Positions 24,999 to 36,900 of a DNA stretch of 64,000 nucleotides are shown piece after piece. The notes under the pieces are model-generated. The model made no database searches and was not told the DNA's origin. It saw only the letters and a program-made list of their open reading frames with translations. Source of the stretch: Ceriagrion tenellum (lineage: Eukaryota; Arthropoda; Insecta; Odonata; Coenagrionidae); the NCBI GenBank assembly GCA_963169105.1, contig OY720639.1:54231848-54295847 (forward strand). The letters are read 5' to 3'. A program made the position numbers and the translations under genes. The stretch's first letter is position 1. Each line of letters opens with the position of its first letter.

Positions 24999-25299
24999 AG
25001 CATGTAACGCACTGCACTTGTTATCGCATAATGTCAGATTAGATTGAATTCAGTGTAGACTTAAGGAATATTTTGACCTGGGTTAAGGGTACTTCGATCC
25101 GCCACTTTAAATTTTAAGTAAAAATATTATTAGCACTTTTCTGTGACAAAATTTATGATAAGTACCTACTGCATTTTAAGTCACGGTACCATTTCCTCAT
25201 TCATAAATATAGTTTCACGTATAAATGCAGCTTCACTCAAGGTCCGGTCCACTCTAAGGTTATGTCTGCTTAATGTTCACCGCGGGGTACACACACAGA

Positions 25300-25462
25300 C
25301 TTGGAAAATAGATGGGAAGGCCCCACGAGAAAGAACTAGACACCAATGCACAGGCCAAAGAAGACGAAATATTGAACAAGAGTCACTAAAAGGTCGTGTA
25401 AAGAGTAAGCAAGACACAGGGTAGAATGGACGGCTGCAGTCAACATATCTTCAGATTGAATT
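25300..25462 (+). pseudogene. LINE ORF2 C-terminal tail relic
   Basis: The frame begins WKIDGKAPRERTRHQ, matching the EGK-x-x-x-GRPR-like basic segment. After a frameshift it ends VEWTAAVN near 25428-25445, the terminal (E)W-x-AAVN signature. It is followed by AATGATGATGA, a simple tail. It belongs to the family seen at 22340 and 50120. Confidence 0.55.
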
Positions 25463-25469
25463 GCTAATG

Positions 25470-27599
25470 ATGATGAGTATTGCATCGAAGTATAGTTAAA
25501 CCTGTATTTAGCTGCCATAGCCAGATCCATGGAATAATTACCGCTGAAGGAGGTGACCTCTGAAGGAAGGGAAAACTTATAATGCTTCATTTACTCTGTT
25601 CCCGAAATAAATCGGACGCTTCAGAGAGGTGGCTGGCGTGGCGCTTTTAACTGTACCTGCATCTTATATCGCATTGCGTCGCATTTCATCTATCAAAAAT
25701 ACATCGCGTAGCATGTGCGCTCAATATATATTCGATATATCACAGTCGATGTATCAAATCATCAGACGGCCGTGAGATAAAGACTAGGGAGCTGGGTGGA
25801 TTCTTAGGCTTCCCCTCTCCCCCCCGAAACGAAATTTCCCTCTCCAATTTCCCTCCCACGTCCACCATATATTGCCCGGGAGACCCGTAGACGCCTCAGA
25901 TGCCAGTTTATTCGTCAGTATGGCGCCGTTCAACCTGTCATCCCTCTCTCTGTGGCTGCCATCCAATGCGTCAGAATCGTGCCTCTAAAGCCGTGAACAG
26001 AGAAACGATATGGACTAATAGCTCCGACATTTAAGCGGAGAGCATTTGTGATGAAGCTAAGAGATGATAATATAAGGTGCGCAAAGTTTATGCTGGTGTA
26101 CTCCTCCCAGTGGTTCAACATTGATCGTTTGCGGACGTTTTGGGCAATCGAGTGAGTTGAGTAATTAGATTTCAATAGTCACAAGACTATGTACCTAGCT
26201 CTTAACGCCACTGATTGTGGCATTAATGTACTGGCTGTTACTGGTACACTTTAAGTTGTATGCATAAAAAGCTTTCGCGAATTTGATATGAAGTGGCCTC
26301 CGCAAAATTTAGAAACAATAGATTCTAATTAAATGGACAACCATGGGCTAATTTTTCAACTTTAAGATTCTACGCTAGATTAAATTATATCGCCTAGTAT
26401 TATCTGAATTGTGGTACATATGATATGAAGCATATAGTTTATGAGTTATTTAGATCCTATTTTTCTGAAATTTGTGGGAATTGGAGAAGAGGGATAGTGT
26501 GTAGAGACTCATTTCTGTTAAACTTACTTTTAGAAATTTTACTTGAACTTTAGTTGCTGCGAGCTTTAATCATGTTTGACTGTTATCAAGTCGCTTCCCA
26601 TTTTAGTAGATGTGAAGTGGCCTCCAGCTATTCACCTGTGGCATTAAATATTACACATCTAATCGTGCTGCCTGCAGTACAAATGCGTGCAAAATGTGTT
26701 ATTACATCTAAAATAATTTTTGCAAAATACAGTGTTTTACTGATCCAGTCGTCACAAATAATGTTCAAGTTGATGGAATTACCATTTTAGCAATGAAACT
26801 GTTTATATTCTCCCCGTCAGGTCTAAGCGTTTAGTATTTGGGTGGTCATTCATTGTTGTGTGCGTTATCTGTTGCATATTATACGAATTAAACACTCATC
26901 AATGAATTACAATTCCGTTCCATCAGTCTATTTCTCATAATTAGAAGATGTAGGAGATGGGTCGTGGTGCGATTTGGTTTTACTCTGGGGCATCTCATTA
27001 CTCGAGCCCTACGCAATGAATTTATTTCGTCAAATTTTCGCTGTTGATGTTCTAAAACGGATTTAGTGCATGCGATTATGAGAGTGTCAAGTGTACGCCT
27101 TCATTTTGATGGAGTCCTCTGATGAAAATCCTGTTGCCAGTTTATAATTTGACACCTCTAAAGCTGATTTTGAATGCAATTCTCTTGAACCTTGCGAAAG
27201 CTCTGTTTGTCTGGTCATTATTCTAAGTGGTGCTTACGTAAATGACTCCATCATTGTCTCAGATTTCGGTTTATTATCTTCTCTTAGAGGCTTGTAATTC
27301 CAAGTGCTGGCCGGATAGACCGCCACCGCTTGATTCTCTGTAATGTAATCTCCCTTAGCAAACGCCTACTGAAGTGAATTCTCTTGGGTCGAGGGTGCTC
27401 TAGAGAAGTTTTCGTGATGATCCTACAGTAGGTGGATCATATAGTCTACAATAGTTTTGTTGTCTAGCCGCTTAGCTTAAGATACTGTTAAAATACATCA
27501 TGCGGTTACACCGTAATTATTCCTAAATAGGTGAAATATTCCCGAGTTTTTACAAGGTTTATGAGAACAAAATGGGCAATTTAACTTTCGATAAAGTAT
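25470..27599. other. AT-rich non-coding DNA, nothing identified
   Basis: No domain-bearing frame or clear repeat was seen. Confidence 0.45.
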
Positions 27600-28560
27600 T
27601 GAATATTGAGCCAATTGGATGAAGAACCGTACCATTTATATATTCCTCTTATCTGAATTTTTTATTAGCCACGAAATCAAAAGTTGTCATGTTAATAACA
27701 TAGGAAAGTTGAATTAAAAGGAAATTACAAAAAAATCACGAAAAATATTTCAAAAGCTACAAGAGTCTTGGACTTAACAATAATTAATGAACAACTCTTA
27801 TGAAAATTTGGAAAATATTACAGAGACAGAAAAAATAAGATTTTTATAATTTGAGCATCTATACAGGCTGGAAGACTGTGGCTTAAGAGAAAATATTTTC
27901 AAATGTTTGTGGAAAGAAGTCAATAACTAGTTGGATTGAAGATTTTTAAGATTGCGAAATAAATTATTTTGGAGAGTTATAAGTAACTGAAAGAGAGACT
28001 ATGGGAGGGAAAGTGTTGAAAACGGAAGGATTCCTAGGTAGAAGAGAGAAAAAATGCACATCTATAGTTTTCCAATGAAATAAAAAAGAGTCAATGCCAT
28101 ATCATGAAAAAATATTGGAGAAAAAGAAAACAGCAAATGATAAGGAACTGAAAATGGCGTGTGGTAGGAAGACGGCCGTATTTATACTGTAAAAACTCTG
28201 TACATTTATACTTTTATCCCGCATCTTATTTTGACTCATTTGCTTCATTGAAGTTTAAAAGATGCTGACTGGAAAGTCTGTGGAGCAGAAAAAATAAACA
28301 CCATGGAGCCCCTTTATTATAATTGTATATATGTCCCTCTACAGACGTATTGTACATGTCCCTCTACAGACAATATTAATTGAATGAGAAGAAACAGAAA
28401 ATGTATGACGGAAGACCAAGAATAGATTACATAGGGCATATTATGAGAGCTTTTAGAAAGAAGAGTGATGACGGAACAAACGTTTGGTATAGAAGTGAAT
28501 AGACTGAATAGCTGTTGAAAACCAGTCGTCGGATTGATGGCGGCTGAAGATGAACAGGAA
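27600..28560 (+). pseudogene. Heavily decayed LINE-like segment
   Basis: At about 28416-28450 the plus strand reads RPRIDYIGHIMR, close to the R-W-x-GHI-x-R motif of LINE ORF2 C-termini. Purine-rich, lysine-rich broken frames upstream, from about 27700, have the look of decayed ORF2 but no catalytic motif could be placed. The call rests mainly on the short motif. Confidence 0.35.
28331..28371. repeat. Short tandem repeat, 25-bp period
   Basis: ATGTCCCTCTACAGAC occurs at 28331-28346 and again at 28356-28371. Confidence 0.9.
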
Positions 28561-28579
28561 GAGCTATATTGTCGTGTAT

Positions 28580-30061
28580 TTATTTACAGATAATCTGCAT
28601 GATTATGCTAGTCAACGGAGGAGTGTGTTTTGACCAACTTAAGAAACTCTATCTACATGCATATTTTCAAATTAAAATATTTTGGAGGTTTGCTCCTTTT
28701 TTTTCCTCTACGTCATCCAGCGACAATCAAACTGGGGCACGTTCAATGGTACTTGTAAGTGGGTTTTTGCGTGCGTGAATTTGAACGGGGACTGGAATGC
28801 AGATTAAAGCTCCGTATTTGGTACAACTGCATGGGGTGCAAATGTGACAAAGCATTTTTTCACAAGTCTGATGTTAACAGCGTGTGTGGTAGAAACGCAT
28901 GATAGCTACAACTCATCAGAGATATTGTGGCAGATTTTTTGTATTGAACATTTTTTTAATGCCCTCGGTCACAGTCTTTGAGATGTACCTAAGACATTCA
29001 GAATGGTAATCATGATTTTTTTTCCTATTGGATTCTATTAACGCCGGCATCATACGACATTCCTGGGACTCTTTTTTGGCTTGCTTGTAGGAGTAGTAAT
29101 ATCGCAGTGTTTCGGTAATGGGTCGTAAACATTTCCACCTCATAGACTAGTTCTATTATGACCCCTGAATTCACCCTGTCTGAATAATGTGGTAATGCTG
29201 ACCAAATGTGTTCATCTGAGTGCTATGAACAATATAAATTCTTGAGAACACTCCAAGGAGGGTTGGCCATTTCAGTTCCATTTTACGTAAACCCTAAAAT
29301 ATTCTCCGAAGTCATTCCACGGCAGAAACTCTCCAAACTGTGTCCCCTTGCTTAAGATGCTTGCGGCGAGCATTTTACGACACCATAGCTGAGAATGACT
29401 CTCTGCGGATTGCGGTTGTTGCTAAACCATAATCCGGAAAGTTCACCGCTAGAATGTGCAATCCTTGGATTGTAGCAAGAATAACTTAAATTATAATGCT
29501 TGTTTTCTGTAGAACCATAATGATATAAGAAACCGTTGAAATGATAATGAAATATCTTTCTCATTTCTTATGCAGTTTGCGAGGAATGGTTGCGGCGGAA
29601 AAATGGAAAGCGTACCGGATATAATGAAACATACATCATTTTGAGGATATTCTGAATATGAATTTATTTTCAAATAATATTAGAAAAATGTGGAGCCTCG
29701 TGGTTGCTGTTTTTATAAAAATCAGTACAGCTTTGATCATGATTTGTTGTCATCTCACCCTGCCTTAAGTTCTAGGAATACTAAGCTTTAGGTGATACGG
29801 ATATTTGTGCCTTTAGTCTTCAACATTTTTCGTGGATCCTCCTTTGTATCACTATATAGACAGAGTGAGAAATAATTTAAATAATTTTAATCGGTTAAAT
29901 ATATTTTTATACCTGTACAAAAGTTCCAATTGTTTTTCAAAGTTTTTGGAAAAATACCGGCATGCAAATAATTTCACCCTTAACTGAGGACCCATCATTC
30001 TTAAAAAAACGACGTTAAAATAGTTGAATGGATGTATATTCAGATAATCTTTAACTAAGTC
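28580..30061. other. AT-rich non-coding DNA, nothing identified
   Basis: Only short frames without recognisable content. Confidence 0.45.
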
Positions 30062-30257
30062 TATATTTATTTGTTTATTTTATTTATTTTCACTGTCCCG
30101 AATACAACACACTAGGCCCTTTTACGTCGGGTGAATAATAGTAACAAAGGACGAGACACAGACATGCATGTCCCGGACAGATAATATTCTACCCAGGTGG
30201 GGCTCGAACCCGCGACCCTCGGGTTAGGCGAGGACTTTACCCCTCCACCACCGGGGC
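30062..30257 (-). repeat. tRNA-derived SINE, minus strand
   Basis: On the minus strand the head (30257 down to 30190) folds like a tRNA. It has GCCCCGG as the 5' acceptor half, CCTCG/CGAGG as a perfect five-pair anticodon stem around a seven-base loop, and GCGGGTTCGAGCCCCAC as T arm and B box. A unique body of about 100 bp follows, then an A-rich tail (AAATAAATAAAATAAAC type) near 30062-30090. CTATA occurs at both ends and may be a short target duplication. Head, body and tail together make a SINE more likely than a bare tRNA pseudogene. Confidence 0.75.
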
Positions 30258-30595
30258 TATAGAATATTTACCACATCATTGGTATCAATAAATGAAACGA
30301 ATCACGAAATATTCTTAGCGATCTGTAATAAGTCTTGTTAATCTGCTGAAGTTATGGCATTTTGGATTTAATTTGTAGCAACAGTTCTTGAAAATTAGTT
30401 TTCATCATGGGAGTCACAAATTTCTCCTCTTATCATAGGACTTTTTCTTTTCTTGCCGGTTGTGCGTGAAACAAGCTAGCGGTTTGAGTAACGAAAGTTC
30501 TACTCGCAATAGTCCGATGATTGTGGCCTGAATTAAGGACAAGAAATGAAGGACCTATAATTCAAGAATAGCAATAAAAATTTCTGTTTAATACC

Positions 30596-30700
30596 GGACT
30601 GTCAAGCCTATGGTTGCGGGTTCATATCCCATCTTGGGTTTGGTTAGACAGAGCGGTATATTTTTGACTCGTAAAACCCGTCTACTCTTATAAGAAGATA
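30596..30700 (+). repeat. tRNA-related SINE fragment
   Basis: GTTGCGGGTTCATATCCCAT fits a B box and T arm, and is followed by CTTGGGTTTGGTTAGAC and AACCCGTCTACTCTTA. That resembles the tRNA-to-body junction of arthropod SINEs. The A box half is not clear. Confidence 0.45.
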
Positions 30701-31794
30701 CTTAAATATTTTCTTACAAACGCTGGGAAGTTATCTCACAGAAGCTCCCCAAATATGTCGGAACTGTCGGATGCAGGGAGCCACATATTCCATCGCAACG
30801 TAATTAAGTGCCAAAGACTGTTGAGAGACACACGTTTGCGGGAATGTGATTGGCGTTGAAAGACTACTCACAGTGTGATGTGGTGGCCTGATTCTGAGTT
30901 TCATGCTGCAGTGCATTTAATGGTAACAAGTTGATGGGTTGGTGAATCCTTCTCAATGTTTAGTGATCGTGCCAATCGTGGCGATTTTTGGAAGAAAAAT
31001 GAAATAGAGGTGCTATTTCGCTCTGGTTTGGCCACATTACAAGTACACCGCGACCATTTGACACTTTTTTTCGAAACATTCGATTAAATGACAAATAAAA
31101 CACAAAGTAAATGCACTTATACAATAAATGCTGATACACGAGAAGTAAAAGTGTAACGCAGGTGATGAAAGAACTTGGTCGGGAGCTACTTGAGACTCGG
31201 CAACTCATCATAGGCATGAATTGATTGAAAAATTGATATAAGGCGTATTTCATTGTGCCAAAATGATATAATTTTGACCGTGCACATACCTAGAACATCT
31301 GTAAAAAAAATGAGTTACGCAATAAAGTCGAATCAATTTTCAGACGAGATACTTGAGCTCATCCCGTGAATAATCATAAAGCTTAGAATTGTGTCTGATG
31401 AGACGTGGTGGAAGGTCAAGCTAAATGATTGACTAATAAATATCGGTACCATAGTGTATCTACGCTACTTGCCGTCACATTCCCTAATAAGGGCTTATAC
31501 CAAGAAATGAGGCATTTAAGTCCAAACTAATCGGCCTAAATTGAAACCATTAGTGCACAGTACTAAATTTTGGTTTGCGAATTAAATCAATGTATTTACA
31601 AATTTTACCTACTGATGGTGATATGATACGACAAATAGTGTTGTCATTTGAATGTAAAGAGGACAGCCTTGCAACTGTTAACTTTAATTCTGTACGACAA
31701 ATTTTAAGCTATCCGGGACTAGCCACGGAGCTCAACTTTACGGAGTTACCCGCAATGCACAAATTTGCGAATATCCACAGAGAAAAAATCATCC

Positions 31795-31866
31795 GCCTTG
31801 ACCGGGATTCGAACCCGGATCTCTCGATTTCCGGCCGAGTGCTTTTGTCAGTTAAGCTACCGAAGC
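31795..31866 (-). tRNA. tRNA-like gene or SINE head, cloverleaf intact, probable pseudogene
   Basis: The minus strand gives a 72-nt cloverleaf. Acceptor GCTTCGG pairs with TCAAGGC at six of seven positions, two of them wobbles. The D stem is GCTT/AAGC. The anticodon stem is CTCGG/TCGAG around the loop CCGGAAA. The T arm is CCGGGTTCGAATCCCGG with a perfect stem and canonical B box. Position 33 is C instead of the nearly universal U, and the anticodon by position would be GGA. The odd loop and mismatch argue for a tRNA-derived SINE head or pseudogene rather than a working tRNA. The longer frames that read through it on both strands are incidental. Confidence 0.6.
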
Positions 31867-31959
31867 GTCCTATTACTCTTGGGATTTTTGTGACCTTTAC
31901 GGGACTAGATGTTCTCGACTGCCGGACATACAATGTAACAATCAGTCGCTACTGAGAGC

Positions 31960-33199
31960 CTAGCGCCACAATCGCACATTTAATTCTGTAATTGATTTCT
32001 TTAATTTGATTAGAATCAACCCCAAATATAAGCACTCCACTTTTTTCTAAGCCTCTCTAATTATTATGTTATCGCTGTTAATAGATTAAGAAGTTTTGTT
32101 AGTGGTAAATAACATCTGAATTAATTCCATAGCAGCTTTAATTTGAGAATATTACAACTAAATATGCGAGAGAGCTTTAACGTACTAAGAAAAAAGTGAG
32201 TAAATTATTACTACTACAAAGTGCTTCGCGGAGAATGCTCTTTCTTATAGGTATGACGTTTTCATTGAGTAATATCTCACAAGATTCTGTGACACGTGAT
32301 AAAATTTAACGAGGACTAGCTAGGACCTTTAGAAAAAGCGTTTCACGGGGAGCTTCTCTGTTCCATTTTCCCGGTATCATTTGCATAATGATTCATAGGA
32401 AGAATATCCGTCCCTTGTTAAGTGGCCTTTGCCTTGGATCGGGATCACGCATTTAAAGCCGTTTTCGCTTGCTACATGAACGTGCCGAAACGGCAAAATT
32501 GTCCTTTTCATTAATTAGAGCAATTTGTAAGCTGCTCGCTAGGCAAATCATGTTTAAAAATTTAACCTTCTAAAAAGTATTAGTTACTGAAATTAAATTT
32601 GGTATCATAACGCCATGGCTTATGGTTAAATTTAATACTTTGATGAGTTAATAATAACAAAGATGATAGTGTTATTAACGGGATCCAACCTTTAAAAAGA
32701 AGTTCGATTTGTTTACCAGTACCATTATAAGCATTTCAGGAGTACCTAAGGAAAAAGTCACAAAGCGAATAAATTAGGAATAGAAAAAATAAAATGTCAC
32801 TAAAAATGAACCATATTGCATCAATTATCGGCATATGAAATTAATTTTATCGAAAATCAAGTGAAATATCATATTAATATCAAAGGTAATGACAAAAAAA
32901 TATATCACAGAATGTTCAACTTGTCAAGGGAAATATAATGATGTAGAATCAAATATATTAAAAAAAACATCCATGGACAACCGATTGTTGAATATCTAAA
33001 TTCATTAGGGCGGGATTTAGACCGACGTTTTCTGAGGTCACCTTAGCAGACGGTGGCGTTCAGTTTACTGTTGTCTTCCGTCCGGGAAGGGAGTAACTTA
33101 CGATTGACGGAGGTGTCGGCGCCAATTCTTTTCTGTTTTTGTATACGAATTATGAAATGCTTGAAGTGGCATTTTATTTTCTTATTTTATAATTAGAAT
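31960..33199. other. AT-rich non-coding DNA, nothing identified
   Basis: No supported feature. Confidence 0.45.
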
Positions 33200-33930
33200 A
33201 TAATAAATAATAATAATAAGTTTATTTCTCCATTAAATAAGCTGTACAAACACAACTATAAGGCATAACAAAGGATAAATTATGGATCCCTTTAGGCTTC
33301 ACTTGTATTTGGGATACCTCAAAAAAACAATTTATCTGTAAGAAGAAACTCGAAATGAAATAAAATATACTGAGAAAAAATATGTAACATAGGTATACAA
33401 TGAAAAGATAACAATATTTAAATCTCAACCTGTTGAGCAAACATATTATAAGGATTGTTAACAGTGATTGACAAAAGACATATCAGGATTTTCTGTATTG
33501 AATAGCCATCTTTTAACCCTGTAAAGAAATGATGATAAACTAATTGTATCTCTTATATCATCCGATAATATATGAAATAATTTTGGCTCTATGTAGATAA
33601 ATGATCGCTGGAACAACGTCAAATTAGGTTTGGGCAAAATATGCATTGATGTAGATCTTAATTTGTTTACATGGGTTTCGACCTTAGGTTTATCACCTCT
33701 TCTTTGGTAGAATATTTTTAGTACCTTATAAATATAGAGATAGCGTAGGGGAAGTAACTGTAGTACCACAAATATGTGGAAGGATGGCTCACACTGACAT
33801 TTTATGGCAATCTGTCTTACTATTGCTTTTTGGATAATTAGTAGCGGATTGAGGGAATTTTTATAAGCACCTCCCCAACAAATTATGCCGAAGTGCCGTA
33901 GTATAATGAATAACCTAATATAAAGTCAAG
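33200..33930 (-). pseudogene. 5'-truncated non-LTR retrotransposon (LINE) with ORF2 C-terminus and (ATT)n tail
   Basis: On the minus strand an open frame entering near 33905 reads CWGGAYKNSLNPLLIIQKAI and later LQLLPLRYLYIYKVLKIFY. It ends at the stop at 33458. Near its end come FQRSFIYIEPKLFHIL and LSSFLYRVKRWLF. This order (WG...LQ+AIR, LPL+-LY-Y, RSF-Y-GP+LWN-LP, SLS-FK-+L+-WL) is characteristic of the C-terminus of LINE ORF2 proteins. A 3' UTR of about 240 bp leads to AATAAACTTATTATTATTAT at 33200-33225, the simple tail. The reverse transcriptase core is missing, so it is a dead, 5'-truncated insertion. The visible C-terminal frame is nearly intact, so the insertion is fairly young. The clade is not assigned. 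Confidence 0.8.
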
Positions 33931-33989
33931 TTATGTTTGAAGAAGGTTCAGTATGTTTCAGTTAAATTACTTCCACAATAAATGCAACG

Positions 33990-36900
33990 AAGCATAAGCA
34001 TTTAGCCGTTAAAATTGAAGCTATAAGCCATCGCACACGAAAGGTGTAAGATTTAAATATGATTGTATAGCTAATATAAATTATATGACTTCACAAAAAT
34101 AAAAATGATGGTACTACTGTCCTTAATTAATAACAACAAGCAAATGAAAGATTACTGCTGCATGTCTGAATTACCTTTTTTAATTGTTTGAAATGACGCG
34201 ATCAAAGTAAGAAAATTCTCGCCATCCATACGCAACGTGTTGAGTGAAAAACTAATATGGACAGTCTTGTATTGAAATTTAGTAAATTTGAAATAAAATC
34301 TCTCCACTGATTGCCTGTTGGTAACGTTGCCTGACGAAAATATTATACTCTGACTAATTTTGCAAATTTATCGTTGGGAAAACCGTCAAAAAACAGCCAT
34401 CGTTACAGTAACCGTTACATAATAATTGCCAAGCTCAATCACAGAAACCAACATCCATCTCTGTCACGTCAGGTGACCGTAATCCCGCTTTATCAGTTTC
34501 AAAGTTGACGCGAATTTCAAGGTTTTGGATAAATTTAACAATAAGAATTAATTTTCAAACAATTTCTAAACTTCTGATATATATTTATCATTTTAGAATA
34601 TTTAGCCTTTTTATTGGATAATAGGTCATTTAGAGTACGAGGAGAACCATTAGAACTCTTACCTACTAATTAGTCATTTAACAATTGAATTAGAATTAAC
34701 GAAAATTGCCTTCTATCAGTGTTGAAGTACGTCTTAATCAGGTGTTTTTTTTACAGCCAATTAACTTCTGAGTTTTAATTATTCCGAGTAACTGTGGGTG
34801 AAACTTGAGTACAAAAGATTATTTAACATTTTCATGGATCCTAACTTTCTGCATAATTACTTGTGCGTTAGTTATGCTATAAGTAAGCTCTAGAAAAATA
34901 TCTCCTTATTATGCTTAGTGTGCATCTTAAAGATATCACATTAGAAGTACATGGTGGACTCCACTTTTGCCCTGCAAGAATAATTCTCATATTTTGGATT
35001 CATTTGTTAAAACACTCCAAATTGACCATTTTGTATAATGTGAAGGTCTACGCTGTTTTTTGCTGTTTGTGCGTCATGATTCCTTAAGCGTTTTACAAAA
35101 AATAGGAAATTTTCAAAAGAAGCGTTAAATTTTATAGCTTTTTCAACATTTAAGCCGTTTTTTGTGCAATGTTTGTTTAAAGTAATGAGCGTAATGATAT
35201 GGAGTTCTTTCCCTTTGTATAGAATGAAGACATTTTTTAAAAATTTATTCGAAAGATGGAGTTTTCAAACTGTGAGACTCAGGTAATTCATGATTTTCTG
35301 GGCATATTTGGTCCGCATATTTGAGGAATAAAATGCTTTATATTCTCATCAGGATGAAGTAGGAAAGGCTTTTCCTTTCATAAGCCTGAATAGTTGCTGG
35401 GGGACTGCATTACTGATGTCCCCATCGTGGAAGGAGAACATTTGTAAACAATTGAAGTAAATTTCTAAAGGTTAAAAGGAAACAAAGAGGTTTTAGAATG
35501 AGAAACTCATGAAAGTTGAGAATGAATGGGTGGATCTTGTTTAATTTATCTTTTTTTAAATCATAGTTTTGAGAAGTAAAACTAGAGATGTAGTTAAGTT
35601 CGGAGGAGGGCTTCGCTCAATAGAGGTTTTTATAAAGGCTTTTAAATATAAAGAAATTAAAGGTCTGTGTGAAAGCAATATGAAATAGCGTCCGAGAAAA
35701 TCTGAGTAATGGAAGAAGATTTGCCTGCATCGTGAGGTCGGAACTAAATTCTCTTGTGTATCAAAATGAACGCCGGAGAGAAAGAATTATTAAAATCTAC
35801 GTCGCCAAAAAACATTAAGGTATGCAAGCGGTGACGGAAAACATCGGAAATGTGTATCATGAGGCTTCAATTTTTCAACGAAGAATATTTTAATGATGAA
35901 ATGAAGAATAATATAATTTAAATAAAAAATGATCTATATTAAGTCAAAAAATACACTAATGGGCGGAATCGGTGGTGGACATTTTGAATAATATATGATT
36001 AGACCAAATTTTGAGGAAATTGCGGTTATTTAATCTTAAAATTAGTGAAACTGAACTGTTAGTCAATCTGTCAGCAGTATAATAGCTCGAAATATGAAGA
36101 TCAACTCTCTATGGATATAATTTTTTATGATGTCTATTGGTTGATTGTTTTGGGAATCAGAATTTATGAAAATATTGGATTACTGAAATATGTAAAAAAA
36201 ATTATCGCTATATTTGTCATTCATTTGTAACCCATTTTTTGTCCGAGAAAATTTAAAATAACTGTGGCGAAAATTGATTACAAGCCGTCATTAATCACCT
36301 GTCAAATATATCTGAGAAAGGAGGCCAAAAGAATTTCGTTAGTTATATATTTTCTTTCATAATGAATCCTTTGGTATGAAATCACAATCGGCATTAGGTC
36401 CGTCATGCATTTCATAATTATTTTTCCAGATTAACTTCCAATAAGTTTGTACCAGGATAAAGAAGAGGTTGAATTCACCTATATTCATTTCATCTGGTGC
36501 TAATAAGTTAAGATACAGTTTTTAGGTCGTAATTTCCTTTTGAAGGTCATGTTGTGTATTGCAAACTCCAGCCTATGCTCTTAAATATGCCTATTTATTT
36601 TAACTGATACCTCAAGATTATAAGCTAATCACAGGCGTATTTCAAACTCAATTGGCCATGATATTACGAATGTTATGATCCTAAAGTGTATGGTGGAAGA
36701 TCTATTTACCGAAATAGGAGTGCGGGAGAGAAATGGTTCGTTGACGGAGGCTATAAAGTAGTGATACATCAAAATAGATTACGGCACCCTAGCATTATCT
36801 TTGGACACTGCAGAAAGTTTCAGTACTAAAAGCAAGCAAAGTGCGAAGGAATTTAAAGTGCTTTGTGAAAACAGCTATGAGAAAGTACAGTGTGAGTCAT

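Noticed and set aside
31575..31955. 126-codon plus frame and a 74-codon minus frame
   Set aside because: Both read through the tRNA-like sequence at 31795-31866. The arginine-rich peptide is a standard artefact of such SINE heads.
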